DNA of 64,000 nt from Smittia aterrima (GCA_033063855.1 CP093831.1:2790001-2854000), one strand, 5' to 3'; shown: positions 1 through 13,687, numbered from the stretch's first letter. Notes: generated by a model from the sequence alone, not told the origin. Made by a program: numbers and translations.

Positions 1-436
1 GCCACGAAAAATTAATCCATTTTGCCGTTGTTTCAATGAATTTTCAAGAGAGAAATCTACTCAGTCATTTTCTTGATAAACTTCTTCTCTCTCTCTCTGT
101 GGAGTTGTCATAACGTCGTCATTGCACAATTTTCCACTTCGAATTTAATGAGAACTAAAATTGAAAATAATTTTATTCAATTTTCAAATCATTATTTTCT
201 CATTTTGCGAGTATTTGTCTAGCTTCTACCTCCTTCTCTATCTCATTGCACTCTTTGAAAAGGTGTTTGCATGAGAGACTGTGATACTGCTATGAAACTA
301 TAATAATCCGCTTTGTACCCTATGCTCGATGCTCGTTGTTTGCAAACAAAACGACGGTAATTCAAAATTAATTATTTCCTTTTTCTTTTGCTCTTCTATT
401 CCATTCGCTACGATGCTTCCAAAAAAAATCTCACAG
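1..436 (+). other. intron of the Fat-like cadherin gene (upstream part)
   Basis: No coding exon is visible here. The stretch is AT-rich, has a CT-rich run near 86-99, and ends in a splice acceptor (tcacag, 431-436) from which the cadherin frame opens. It is read as the 3' end of an intron whose upstream exon lies outside the window. Confidence 0.7.
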
Positions 437-3400
437 GTGCAATTTATGTTGTCGATGAGCTGGACTTTGAGACGAAGCAGAACTACGATTTGATCATTAG
501 AGCAACAGATAGCGTATCGGGTGTCTACGCTGAAGTTCCATTATCGATTGCGGTTTCTGGTAAGTTTCTGCTTTCATTAAATATTTTTTTTCTTCTAATT
601 TAACCTTTGCACTTGTTCACCAACAGATGTTAACGACAGTCCACCAACTCTGCCTCAGGATAGTTATGATATCACTGTTTCTGAATCAGCTCCCTTTGGT
701 TCGATGATACTTAAAGTAACAGCTCATGATGATGATGGTCCCGGTAATTAAAACTTTTATTCTACATAACAACGTTATCGAACTTCCCCCGCACGCCATT
801 GAAGTGAAAATATTCTCATTTCCCTTTAAATCCAATCAGATTGATTGTTTACATTCCGGTTCTATATTTTTCCAGGATTAAACTCAGAGATAATGTACAG
901 CATCCAGACCGATAACAACAAAAACTCATCAGAGTTCTTTCACATTGATGAGAATGAAGGAGCTGTGTATCTGAAAGTAAGTAGAAGATAAACTAAATAT
1001 TTAAAAGAAAGCTTCCCTCATACGCCAAAAACTTATTTTATGTTATAGAAATCTCTGGATCATGAAACGTTACAGCATCATCACTTCACCATCCGTGTAT
1101 CTGACAAAGGAAGCCCAGCACTCAGTTCAAGTAAGGAAAATTTCCTTGTCTTTATGGAAGGGGAGATGTCTCTCTCTCTCATTTTACTGATTAAATTTCT
1201 TTTGTCAAGCACATGACAAAACTCATCACCATGTTACCGTAATACATTTTCTTTTCTCATTTTTTTCTCCTCACGTCTAGCCGCACATGTGGCTGTACAT
1301 GTAAGTGATTCGAGTGACAACCCACCATTCTTCGAGCAATTATCATACGAATGCGTACTGTCACAAGAAGCAACTCGTGGACAGTTTGTGACAGTTCTGT
1401 CAGCTGACGACCCGGATTACATCGACTCCAATAAACTAATTTACACCATTGTTGAGGGAAACGAACAACAGACGTATCACATGGATCCCTACAGTGGCAT
1501 CATCACGCTTATGAATATGCAAAACTTTGGCGACACACAAATCGCGGTGTTAAACGTTTCGGTCACAGATGGCGTCTACACAAGTTATACTCGTGTCAAA
1601 ATATCAATTCTGCCTGCCAACCTTCACAATCCGCAATTCAAGCAACTAGTGTACGACGCAAAGGTTAATGAGAATCAATTGGCTGGCAGACTTGTGACTT
1701 CTGTCAAGGCGAAAGACGACGACTTTGGAAAATACGGAAAGCTCACATACGCTATCGTGTCTGATGAGATGAAAGAAGCGTTTGATATCGACGCTGATAC
1801 CGGTGACATCATAACGAAAGTGAAATTAGATCGTGAGACAAGAAAGAGCTATGACATTCTCATTATTGCGACTGACGAAGGAGGCCGTTCGGGATTTACA
1901 ACAGTTCGCGTGTCAGTGGGAGATGAAAATGAATTTCCGCCTCAGTTCATAAACACTGAATACAAAACAGTAATCCATGCCAATCTCTCACGAAACATTG
2001 TGTTCCTATGGATCAAAGCCATCGATTTGGATGAGAATCAGAACGCAGCTATCAAATACACAATCTATGATTCAGAAAACAAAGGTGTAAAGGATGTGTT
2101 TGGAATTAATGAACACAATGGAGGCGTTTATTTGAAATTTGACGCAGAGAAATTCGAAAATCAGATGTTTCAATTTTTCGTACGAGCTCACGACACAGGA
2201 ATTCCGTCGTTACATTCCGACGTGCCTGTCGATGTTTACGTCATGGCTTCAAGCGAGATTCCGCCTGTGTTTGAGAAGAAGGAGAAGAATTTATTCCTTT
2301 CGGAAAACTCTGAGCCCGGTACATTAATCAGTCGGATAACATTAACTGGAAATGTGACGGCGAATCTGAGAATCATTTCTGTCGACGACCCAGACGACCC
2401 ACAGTTCACGATCAATGCTGAAGGCGAATTGAAATTGGGCAAGACGTTAGACCGTGAAGCGAAGGATCTCTTCTACATAAACATTTTAGCTGAGACTGAC
2501 TCGTCGCCTCCGCTAACGGCCGTTGCTGAAATTGAGCTTAGAATTTTAGACGTTAATGATGTGATTCCGGCATTCGAGAGCAATTTATACTCATTAGCTG
2601 TGGCTGAAAACATCGAGAAGGGCTCTTCAATCTTAAAAGTTCATGCACACGACGGGGGTGAGAGCAAAATTTATTTTTATTTTATTCGTTTCAAAATCTT
2701 TCGTAATTCAATTTTGAGCACTTTGTAATTTGTTTGAATTCTTCTTTTGGGAATCTTTTTTCTTCCCTCGTTCCACTTCATTTCATCGAGAACATCAACA
2801 AAAAAAAAAAAAGTTTTGCCCACAGAAAGTTTGCTAACCAAATTTGTATTCTCTCTTTGATATTCTCGCAGATAGCGGATCGAATGGGAATTTGAGATAC
2901 TCGCTGGATAAAAACGCTGGTGATATACTAAACATCTTTGATATCGACTCGTATACGGGATGGCTGACAACATTAGTGGCACTCGATAAGGAAACACAGA
3001 GTGAATACAAATTCAATGTGATCGCAACTGACAACGGTCCTGATGTGAAACACTCTTCGAAGGCATCTGTCCTCATCAAAGTCTTTGGCTACAACGATAA
3101 CTCAATGACATTTAAGAAGCAAAACTATAAGGCGAGCGTCAACGAGAACGCCCTCCCGGGCACTGTGCTTTTGCAACTTGACATCAGCGATAAGGACGAA
3201 GATGCGGAAACGGCCGTTGATTTTTATATAACGTCGGGTGATTTATTGTCGCAATTTGAAATCAGACAAAGCGGAGAGCTCTATGTGGCAAAGCCTTTAG
3301 ACCGAGAATCGATTGATAGTTATCTGCTGACCATTCTAGTTACAGATGGCAAATTTATTGACAACACAAATGTGACAATAACCGTTCAAGATTCGAATGA

Positions 3401-6400
3401 CAACCCTCAAATATGCCTCAAGTATCGTTATCAGGAGACACTCAGCGAGAGTGTTGAAACAAACCATCAAATTCTAACGATACAATACAGCGATGCGGAC
3501 GAGTCGGCAAACACTCGACTACGTTTTTATCTAACTGGAAATGGGGCAGAAGATTTCCACCTCGACGAATTCTCGGGTGTGTTGCGAACCGCACGACAAC
3601 TCGACCGAGAAAGTCAATCGAAGTACAAGTTGACTGCGTTTGTTCAAGATCGAGATCACTTCGGATGGGAATGTTCGAGTATTATTGAAATTTCATTAAC
3701 AGACGTTAACGATGAAAAGCCAATTTTCACAATGGACTCGTACAATGTTTTCATCGCTGAAGACGCAGATGTAGGAAGCTTAGTGACAAAAGTTCTTGCA
3801 ACCGACAACGACAGAGGCATAAATCGCAAAATCCGATATTCCTTCGTCGATTCACACAAAGAGCACTTCAAAATCGAACCGGAAAGTGGAATCGTAACAT
3901 TAATGAAACCACTCGATAGAGAACAGAAAGCTTTATACAATCTGACTCTAAAAGCGACAGACCAGGGAGAGCCGAGTCTTTCAACGACAACATCACTCGT
4001 TGTAAATGTACAAGACATTAATGATTCACCTCCTGTGTTCACATCGAATCACTACGCTGCAAAAATCTCGGAATCAGAGTCAATTGGAACATCAATCATA
4101 AAGCTTTTGGCAACATCGAATGACATTGGGATTAATGCAGAAATCTCGTACGCAATTATTGGAGGAAATGACCATAAAAAGTTTACCATCGATAAAGAAT
4201 CTGGCGTCGTTTCATTAGCGGACTCAGTGGATTTCGAGAGATCAAAAGATTATTTCCTGACGGTTCAAGCGACTGATGGAGGTTCGCCCCCTCTCTCGTC
4301 TCTCGCCACATTGAATATTTCAATAGCGGACTTCAACGACAACCCTCCAGCGTTCACTCAGAGTTCGTATCAGGCAAGAATCAGAGAAGATGCGGAAATT
4401 GGCGATAAAATTCTTCAAGTACGTGCCAATGATTTGGATTCAGATGAGAATGGGAAAGTTCGGTATTCAATTGAAAAGGGTGACCGCATGAATCAATTCA
4501 ACATTGAAGAGGACACGGGCTACATTTCGGTTGCCAATGAATTGGATCGTGAAACCATTTCGAATTATGTGCTTGAAGTCGTCGCCAAAGACGGAGGATT
4601 TCCCGAACTCTCAACGTATGTTCTCGTCAATCTCGAAATTTCCGATGCGAACGATAATTTCCCCACCTTCTCCGAACGAAACTACACGGCTGTCGTTCAA
4701 GAGAATCGGCCCATCAGCTTCCATCTAATAAAGTTCGAGGTAATTGACAACGACGCTTCACCTAATGCTGAGCCATTCACGTTCGAATTTATTAGCGGCA
4801 ATGAAAACGGCGCGTTCCGAATTGACGAGAATATTCTGAAGACAGCCACAAAATTCAACCACAAGATTAAAGATAACTATCAACTGAAAATACGTGTTTT
4901 CGATAACGGATCGCCAGTTCTCTACACTGACACTGAAGTTGTCGTGAAAATTATCGAAGAAAGTCAATACCCACCCTACGTGACTCCACTTGAAATCTAC
5001 ATAAACTCTTTTAACGACGAATATCCTGGCGGGAAGATTGGAAAAGTCTTCGCTACAGATCAAGATTCATACGACACTCTCACTTTCGATTTAGCTGCGC
5101 TTAACGGTGTCTCTTACAAGCCAACAGCACTCTTCAACATCTCTAAGGAGGATGGATCACTCTATGCTTATCCAAGACTCGATGCTGGAGAATATCGTCT
5201 GAATGTAACAGTCTCGGATAATAAATTTGTATCATCAACCATAATTAAAGTGTCAGTCGAGATTGTTTCGGAAGAAATGTTGCAAAATGCTATTTCAATT
5301 AGGGCGAGAAACATCAGTCCCGAGGAATTCATTTTGAGCAAACGAAAAACTTTTATCCGAGCTCTGAAAGACGTCATTCATTGCCGCTTAAAAGACATAA
5401 TTCTCGTAAGCGTACAAAAGTCTTCTGAAACGAATGAGAATCACAAAAGTAAACGTCAAGCTGAAAGAAATGTGGACATTCTGTTCGCCGTGCGAAAACC
5501 GAACACGAATCACGGTAGCACAAGCTCGAATAACTTTTATACATCAAACGAAGTCAGAAGAATAATTGAGGAGAATTTGGAGGAAATAGAAGACATCGCT
5601 CATTTAAAGATCTCGGAAGTAATAAAAGCAAAGTGTTTGCAGCATTACTGTATACACGGCGAGTGCGAAGACAAAGTCATTGTTGACTCAAAATTCTCCT
5701 TCCCCATCGCGACGGACATGTTTAGCTTCGCTTCAGCTCTTCACGAGCATAAGGCGGAATGTAATTGCAAGACGGGCTTTGGCGGAGATTACTGTCAATT
5801 CGTCGTCAACGAGTGCGCGAAAGATCCATGTCAATTACCAAAAAAATGTGTTCCGGATAAAACGGAGCGTGGCTATCATTGTGCGTGCGACGATGGATAT
5901 TTCGGAACGAATTGTGATAAGGAGACAAGCAAATGTAACGAAGAGAACTGTTACAATCCCAGAAATCCCGTCACATTCAGTGGAAAGAGCTACGCACATT
6001 ACAAAATCGATAAGGATCTTTCAATGAAAACTCTCGAGGAACAAATTCAGTTGCAGCTGAGACTAAGAACAGTTCAGTTATCAGGAAACTTGATGTATGC
6101 TGCAGGAAAGGTCGACTACATGATTCTGGAAATTCAGAACGGAGTCGTGCAGTTCCGCTTCGATCTGGGCTCTGGCGAAGGTTTGGTCAGTGTTTCAAGT
6201 ATTTACGTCGCAGATGGATTGTGGCATGAGATACGTTTGGAACGTGAAGGCAACAGTGCGCGGTTAATAATTGATGGAAAGCACACTCGAACAGGCGTGA
6301 GTCCGGGAGTAAATGGAATATTGAATGTTCAATCTCACGACTTATACTTCGGTGCCGAAGTTCGACCCCATCCAACGGTAATCGGGATTGAAGATGTTCA

Positions 6401-9033
6401 AAGAGGTTTCATTGGTTGCTTAGATGATTTAAAGCTCTCAAGGGCCACGTTACCGCTTCAGATGAACGCTGCGGCAAGTAGCTCCGTTGCTGTTCTCAAA
6501 AGATTCGCCAACGTCGACTTCAATTGTGAAGCATCAACTGCTCTAATTCCCTTGGGAAAATGTAAATCTCAAAACTTATGTTTCAACGGAGGAACATGCA
6601 AAGAGATAAACAGCAACAATAACAACGAGTACGAGTGTCAATGCCATGAGAGATTCTCGGGAAAACACTGCGAGGAAGATCGCGATCCATGTTCCTCAAG
6701 TCCTTGTTTGTTTGGAGGCAAATGTCGAGACGAGGGATTTGGAAATTACACATGTGAGTGCCCCGCACGAATGTCTGGTCGTCGATGTGACTTTGGGCGC
6801 TTTTGCTTGCCGAACCCGTGTCGACACTCAGGCGTCTGCGAGGAAGGCGATGATGGTCCGATCTGCATGTGTCGTGGATTTACTGGAAAAACTTGCGAAA
6901 TAGATGTCGATGAGTGCACAAACAATCCTTGCTTGAATGGAGCCACTTGCGTCAACGAAGCTGGCAGTTTTCGTTGTATCTGTCCTGCTGATCTCAAAAG
7001 CTGTGGTGATCCATTGTACTCCAACTCGATTATCTCCAACCTAATAAATAATACGAGTCTCGAACAAAAAATCATCATCGTAGCTTCTATCGTAGGACTG
7101 ACGCTCTTGCTGATATGCTTGTGCTTATGCTGTTGTTGTAACTCGAGGAGGAGGAAAGCTCGAGAGGAAAGAAGCGTCAAAAACAACGTCGCCTCGCCAA
7201 TAAACTCGGATTATAAACGAGTTTCAAAAATGAGCAACTTAGAAGTCGTTCAGCAGCAACAGCAGAATCAACAGCGTCCGGCTTCGTACGCGGCCACCTC
7301 AGAGCACCATCACAATGTTCCGTATAATCCAATAATGCAATACAATAATTTTGATACGCTGAGGAATTACGGTTCAGCGGGAGATGAATTGGAGAACTTA
7401 CCTCCTGAGTACAGGAAATTAAATCGTAATCCAATGAGCCAGCAAATGGTTAACATTAACAATACTACAGGCAATTCGAGTGATACGGACACATCATCCC
7501 ATAAGCAGAATAAATGGGATCAGATTCATCTACAAACGTTTAGCGATAAGACGAAAATAAATAACGATAAGAGATTAAGTCCACATCATCACGCTACCAA
7601 TCACTACAAGAATGGCGTTCTCCAAGGACGTTTGCTTCCATCGCCTGCAGCAACTTACGCCGGAACTACCGAAAGCGGAGCATATGACTGGGATGTGTCT
7701 GATTGGAAACCTCGATCACTCAATGTGCTTTCAAACATCACAGAAGTTCCAGGAAGCGAAGTGATCGACTCGTCAAGTTTCCACAGTAATGAGTCAAACG
7801 AGTCGAACAGCAACCGAAACCATCATCATTCACCGTCAAATGTTATGATGGAAAGCATTGGAACGATAATGGATCCTTCACGAGATATTGAAACGTTGAA
7901 TGAAAATATTGAACTTGATTTCCCAGACGATTCTGAATGTGATAGAAGCGAACAGCCTTTGTCGATAAACTTTGACCAATCTCTGACCTATTTGAATCCT
8001 TTGGACAGTGGCAGCGATGTCGACTACAGATTCAACACAGGTAAGCTACCAATCGACGTGATTTATTTATAGACAACCAACTTCCCTCCCCATCCAACAA
8101 ATCCCTGAGACTTAATTCAGTTTGAACTCTACAAAGTTTTATTCTCGAATGGAAAACGAAAAAAGCTCAAGGAATTAGAAGCAAAAAAAAAAGAGAGAAA
8201 CAACAAAAAGGGGTTTGCTTTCAAACTGAGTGAAATTAAAACGAAAACTTTTTTATTATCGCAAAAATCTTTATTTGATTTCCTCTTTTGGCCCTCTCGA
8301 GACTTTCGCTTGATTCGAAACACTAACATATCCCATTTCATTCATGCCAACACTTGATTAGTGCCTTTAAAAGTAAACAATACAAAACGTACGTATCGAT
8401 AAGAGCGGAACGATGAAAAACCTTTTTCGTTGCCATTTCATAAAGCAATTAATTAAAATCCTCATTTTCATATTTTCGCGCAATTTAGCTGAAGCATACG
8501 TCCGCCATCCGAACAGCTATTTGCCCAAGTACAACATTCAAAGCGAGACAGACGGGGAGAGTATTCCATTGACACAACCGAACGATGTGATGATAGCGAA
8601 TAAGAGAATGTTTAAAAATGGAATCGACATTGGACCACATCAAATACTGCAATCCGACGACGAAGAAGAGGAGGACGACGTTCCAGCTTACGGGTTTCCT
8701 AGTCAAAAGCGGCGAAATCGTGTTCAGCAAAGCGATCTGGAATTGGAATTAAGTAAAGGCGGTGAGTTGTGAAAACATTTCTCTTCCTCATCCACTCGTC
8801 CATTAAAAGCTTCTTCCTTTCTTTTCATTCCGTTTGGTTGAAATGCAGGTGAGAGCAGCTCGCTTCTTGGCCGTAACAGTCTTCACATGCATGGAGATCA
8901 ATCACAAAGCGATTTGTCTGTGAAACTGTGTGAAATCGAGGATAGCGAAACTGATGAATTGAACAGCAGCAATAATTATCAGAAATCCCTGAATACCAAT
9001 AAAAACAATTGGACCAAAACAACCGACGTTTAA
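437..9033 (+). CDS. kug: Fat-like protocadherin (kugelei/fat2), 3' part of gene
   Basis: Giant type I membrane cadherin; in flies Fat2/Kugelei organises planar cell behaviour and basal actin in epithelia. Exons: 437-559, 627-743, 876-976, 1049-1130, 1281-2657, 2872-8040, 8489-8761, 8849-9033, giving about 2474 residues with the amino end missing. Visible order: a partial cadherin repeat, about 13 further repeats (DxND-type linkers such as DVNDSPP, DSNDNP, DINDSPP), two EGF-like modules (about 5635-5935), one laminin-G domain (about 5990-6530), four EGF modules (about 6560-7000) including a calcium-binding type (DVDECTNNPC), a membrane span at about 7066-7140 with a CCCC end, and a cytoplasmic tail of about 450 residues. 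The single laminin-G domain and tail motifs (YDWDVSDW, EVPGSEV, SSSFHSNESNES) fit the FAT1-3/kugelei group rather than fly Fat or Dachsous. The protein ends TDV, a class I PDZ-ligand pattern. Confidence 0.93.
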
Positions 9034-9660
9034 GAGAACAAGAAACACATTGAAAGAGTGACAAATTTTTATGTTTTAAGACAAACTATCGTCCCAGGAC
9101 CATCCACATCATTTTAGTTTTAATTGTGAACCGATTCTCTCTGATTTAAGTTGAATGAAAAATATTTTTTTATGTAATTTATTCGATAACTGGGGCATGC
9201 TCATGTATTACGACTCTCGGATCAATGATTTTAGTTTTGTTTCAAAGCAATAATCTCTTGAGCGATTCACAGAAGTGTGAATGAAATGGGTGTTACGACC
9301 TTCTCAAATCAAAGTGAAGTAATGTATGAACGTTCCCCATGAACAAATACGATAAGATAAAAGAAAACGAAAACTGCTCGATCTAATGTAAAAAAAGAAG
9401 GAGAAGTCCGAAAGAAAATTCATATCGAAAACTGAAAAAAGAAAACTGGAGCATATCCTGAAGTTTAATTTTATTTCAACAGAACGAACGAACGAGCAAA
9501 CACAAATTTTTTCCTTTATCCAAATCAAACTAGAAATGGCATCTATTAATAATGAAAATTTCCATACATTCATAATTCGCTCTAGCGGGGAATCATTCGG
9601 ATTTGCTGTTCCGACTCGTATACATTTCAAAGCGCTTAGGCTTATCTGAACAATAAATTT
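9034..9660 (+). other. 3' untranslated region of the Fat-like cadherin
   Basis: This AT-rich non-coding DNA follows the TAA stop. The first clear AATAAA is at 9652-9657, a plausible cleavage signal about 620 bases after the stop. Later candidates near 10106 and 11261 would allow longer 3' ends. Confidence 0.45.
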
Positions 9661-11959
9661 TGCTCGAACTTTATTTCCATTCTTTCTCTCTCTCTCCTGA
9701 AAAAAAAGTACAATAATAAAGAAAAATCCTGATGATTCCTCGGCAATCAATTCTCACTGAGTAATGAGATCGAAAGGAAAATGCATTAAAGAAAAAAACT
9801 TTAATTGGAATACGAAAAGAAAAAAGGAAAGTCCATAAATTTAAGTGAAAAACGGTGCTGAGTTGTGAGCAGCTAAAAGGAGAAAACAATCTTGCATTTA
9901 TCCTGCTACTTACATAAGATGAGATAGAAGAGAAACCTGATTGCATCATTCCTATATTTTACTATTAATTCTATTGAATTGTTAACTTAATCCTCCATCT
10001 CTCGGTGTTGAGTTGAAATGAATGAGAAGCAGCTTCACTGATTGGAAGAAATGTAGGCAAGAGAATCGTGTCAGAACCTCAACCCAGAGCCCTTGAAAGT
10101 CGACGCAAATAAAAATGAGAACAATTGACAAATGTGCAAGAGCTTCACGCTAGATTGCATTCATCATCATCAGTCTTCTCTTTATACCCAATTTCTTTCA
10201 ATTTGTCTCGCTCGTTCCTACTCTTGAAATTAATTTGTTTCAATTTCTGAATGAAAATCTCTTGCAAAAAGTGCCTAAAACAATTTAAATGTTTATAATT
10301 TCCTTTTTTCTCTTGCAAACAAACAGAATGATGAACTCTTTAACGAGGCAAATTGAGAAAGATAATAAAAGTGGGAAAGGGAGACTTGAAACTTTCTTAA
10401 TTTCATAGCAAATTTCTTTTGTCCACCCCCGTGGATTCCAGAAAGTTCCTCTTGATTTGAGATTTCTGTTTCTCACTCCGCAATTTTCCTTTAATCTAAA
10501 GAGTCGTCCCACCTTACACCAAACTTCGTTTTCCTATCATGGAAAGCAATTTTAATGCCGCGAATTTTTAGGAATGAAAAATATGTTGCGAAGGCAAAGG
10601 GGTAACGAGAGAGATAGCGCAAAGCGAAGAAAATTAAATTTTCGCGCTGTGGAACATCCGAACAACAAAACAAAAAAATTAAAAAAAAAACTTCAAAATT
10701 TCTTTTCTCGCAACGCGTTTTTGTTCTCAAGATAGAGAAAACATCTTTCTGGGGAATATAATTTAGAAGACTTTATATTCAAATTCATCATAAAAACACT
10801 TTTTCATCATTTCACGTTGTGTGATGAGGTAGCATCTTTTATAACCGTCGCCTTGCTCTCGTCTCTCTCTTTTTCTTCCGTCGTCAACGTCTTCTGCAAT
10901 ATTTTTCCATTTCAAAGTCGAGGTTTTAGTCCAAACTATTAATCAAAAATAAAGGAAAACTTTCGCGGAATTTTAATTAATTCATTTCTCTAAACTTTTC
11001 CGTTTTCTTTTCCTAACACTCCCGACTTGTGAATGAGTAGGAAGAAGTTTAGTTTAAATCGTATGAAAAGTGATTAAAGTTTTAATGAAACAAGATGAAT
11101 TTTAAATCACACTTTAAAAGAAGCCGAATGTGTAGAGAATGTTAATATATATAAATTATTATAATAATAATATTTAAGAGAAAACATTTAAGTCTTCAAT
11201 CAATGACATTTGTAGAGAGATAAATATGAAATGCATTTAAGCTAACAGATGTGTACATTGTAAATAAAGCAAGCAACAAAACTTTGTAGTTATAAATGAT
11301 GAGAAGAATCTTCTTCTTCTTTCTGAATAAAAGCGAACAAAAATCGAAGATAAAAACTTTAATATTTTATAGATTAAGTGCCTTTTATTCAAAATCCCCA
11401 ATCTGCGATACTCAAATAACAATTAATCCGTTCAATATGTTTAAACATGCATGAAAGCGATGGGAGGCAGATTTTGTTGGGTCGAGTCAAAAAGTCACGC
11501 ACTTCTCAGTGGATTTATGACGAAGAGAGTTTCCTAAAGCTTAGAAATGAGAAAACTTTCAAAGCTCCATTAAAGCTGCTTTCACGAAAAGCTTTTTATT
11601 TCTTTTGTTGAACTTCATAAATGAGAAATTGAGTTACCAAACTAATGAACTTCTCCCAAACCCATTGACATGTTTCATCATTCATATCATGAGCAATCGT
11701 TACGCAACGAGATCAGTCGCTGTTTTTTAGCTCCGAGCTTCGAGTCTTTGTACAGAGAAGTCATAAAGCCTTTTCGCTTTAAATGTCTGCGGAGAGCGCT
11801 TAAACTTTTTTTATTCTTCTGTTATTCAGTGATAAATGAAAAAGCCAATTAACATCATCATTGCAATGTGGTGTTGGTTGAGCCGTTCTTCTTGTTCGTC
11901 TTCCTTCATCAGTTCACGAAAAACGTCGCTTGTTACTCGCGAGATATTCGCTCGTTCGT
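9661..11959. other. intergenic stretch or extended 3' UTR
   Basis: I see no gene here. The stretch is AT-rich, with homopolymer runs and a TA/AAT-rich patch around 11143-11175. Open frames on either strand are short and not protein-like. Confidence 0.5.
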
Positions 11960-11993
11960 TCAGTCTTTATCCGTTAAATAAACGCTACAGTTG
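11960..11993 (+). promoter_or_regulatory. Inr + DPE core promoter of the prohormone-like gene
   Basis: TCAGTC (11960-11965) matches the arthropod initiator with A+1 at 11962. AGTTG at 11989-11993 matches the downstream promoter element RGWYV at exactly +28 to +32. No TATA box lies about 30 bases upstream, as expected for a DPE promoter. The start codon at 12089 is 127 bases downstream. Motifs and spacing are seen in the sequence; use as a promoter is inferred. Confidence 0.55.
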
Positions 11994-12088
11994 TGTCGCT
12001 TCACGATTCTGCATCCGAAAACAACTGAAATTGTTGAACGAGTTGACTTTCGTCGGAATTGTGCAAACAAATTAACAGCAACGGAAAC

Positions 12089-12575
12089 ATGATGCAGAGA
12101 CATTTTATAATTGTTGGTGTTGCTCGTTGCTTTCCTTTAACGAAATCGTTATTAAGTTTTCCTCTTTCAATAGGTTTTTGCGGTTTTGACTTTAGCTACA
12201 ATCAACGTTTGTTGCCTACCCGTCGACCCTTCGACTTCAAACGACAACATCAATGTACAAGATACGGATGACGAGTTCATTATAAAGAAGCCCGATTCAC
12301 AAGCTCCCGCTTATGATGATTTTATCAAGGAGTTATATCGACATGATGAAAGTAAAGCAACGAAGACAAAAAGAAGTGCAGAGGATGTAGATGACCATGA
12401 GAAGCTCGCACTTTCATCTCCCGAAGAGTTCGAGATCCCTTCGAAACCAGCCGTCCACACAGACGAGAATGACGAGTTTATTTCCCATCTCTATCGACAC
12501 GATGAACTCAAGAGAAGCCGTAGAATGATAGTATTTCGGCATGATAGTTTAAAGGATTCTCAATTAAATGGCTAA
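12089..12575 (+). CDS. small secreted, prohormone-like protein of unknown identity
   Basis: I do not recognise this protein. The best model joins 12089-12112 to 12174-12575 (141 residues). The donor could instead be at 12119, adding two residues; both donors are weak (GTTGGT or GTTGCT). Joining creates a convincing signal peptide, MMQRHFIIVFAVLTLA followed by a small-residue/Cys cleavage region, which supports the intron. The mature part is acidic and carries an imperfect repeat: YDDFIKELYRHDESK, NDEFISHLYRHDELK, then FRHDSLK, so [YF]RHD[ES]xK occurs three times. Basic processing-type sites (KTKR, KRSRR) separate the segments, and the last basic cluster would release a short C-terminal peptide beginning MIVFRHD. 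There is no cysteine after the signal region and no C-terminal Gly for amidation except the final residue before the stop. It could be a neuropeptide precursor or another secreted repeat protein. Confidence 0.6.
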
Positions 12576-13687
12576 TCAAGACTTCTGTCTCGTTCTAGGC
12601 CTCTCTTCGTATATAAGAAAAGTGAAATTAACCGTTCAAAGGCTAATGCAAAGAAGTCCGGCACAAAATCGAAAGCGTTTAACAACTTAAAATAACAATA
12701 ACGTAATGCTCAGTCAATATTTTGGCTGTTTATTATAAACTTCTTCTTTTCCGATGCATAAAAAATTCATTGAAAAAGTTTCGTAGCAAATCACAGCAAA
12801 TAAAGATTGTTTATCATCATATCGAAACATCACACTTCTTTGTTATTTCTTAGCTTTCAGCCGAAAATGAAAAAAGAGGAAAAATCACTTAGAGACAAAT
12901 TAACATTGACACTAGTTTACGTGGACTTCACGGTTAAGAAAGAAAAAAAGTTAAAATAATTAGCAAGTTAATATCAATATCGTGAAGTTTGTTTTCTGCA
13001 GAGACCTTTGAAAATGTCAAAATGATTTTATTGTTGACTATTGATCTAAAGGGAGGAAGTGTTCAATCTACAACTACAATGAGATATTCCAATGTCACAA
13101 TTTAAGTTGTGAAAATTTCTGATTGTTGTTCATCAATCCCTTTGACGATCAATTCATAACAAATTGTCTAAACCATGCTCGGAGGTGAGTTTGGGTGTCG
13201 ATATTTATTGCTAGTGGACCCACGCTTCAACATGTATTGCTCCTTTGGGAAATATGCTCTGCTTTGAATTATTTTTATTGCAATCAATGTTTACAAATTG
13301 CATTAAATTATGTTTGCATTAAAATACAAAGTTGTCAGCCGATCAGTTTTTTAAAAACATTTTTATCGAGTCAAATAAATTTCCGCAATTTAGCTTTCTT
13401 CTTGTTGTTAACATAATTTGGATCGTTAGTAGTGAATAACTTAACAAAGTAACATAATATTTTAAACCAAATTAAACATTTTTTTCGATACAAAGTTTTT
13501 AGCCGTTACAAAACTCACCACGATTTGGTGAATAGTTTTTGAATCGGTGCGTTTAGAAATTGTAAAATTGTGAAAATATTTCAAGAGAAGAAATTTAAGA
13601 AATTGTGATATGAATCATCAGTTAAATTACCAATAAAATCGTCAGGTGATTACTCATTGGGAATACGAATAAGCAAAAAGAGTTAAA
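12576..13687. other. 3' UTR of the small secreted gene, then intergenic
   Basis: AATAAA at 12799-12804 is a likely polyadenylation signal, about 225 bases after the stop. The rest is AT-rich up to the first fumble exon, without a supportable gene. Confidence 0.45.

Noticed and set aside
8394..8401. TATCGATA, the DRE consensus
   Set aside because: It is an isolated 8-base match inside a cadherin intron, with no promoter context.
437..9033. Assignment to fly Fat or Dachsous
   Set aside because: Dachsous has no EGF/laminin-G modules, and fly Fat has two laminin-G domains and a different tail; one laminin-G plus the tail motifs fit the Fat-like (kug) group.
12610..12640. TATATAA with a downstream TTCAAA, possible promoter
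   Set aside because: The initiator is poor, and it lies just after the stop of the small secreted gene in its presumed 3' UTR, with no coding frame behind it.
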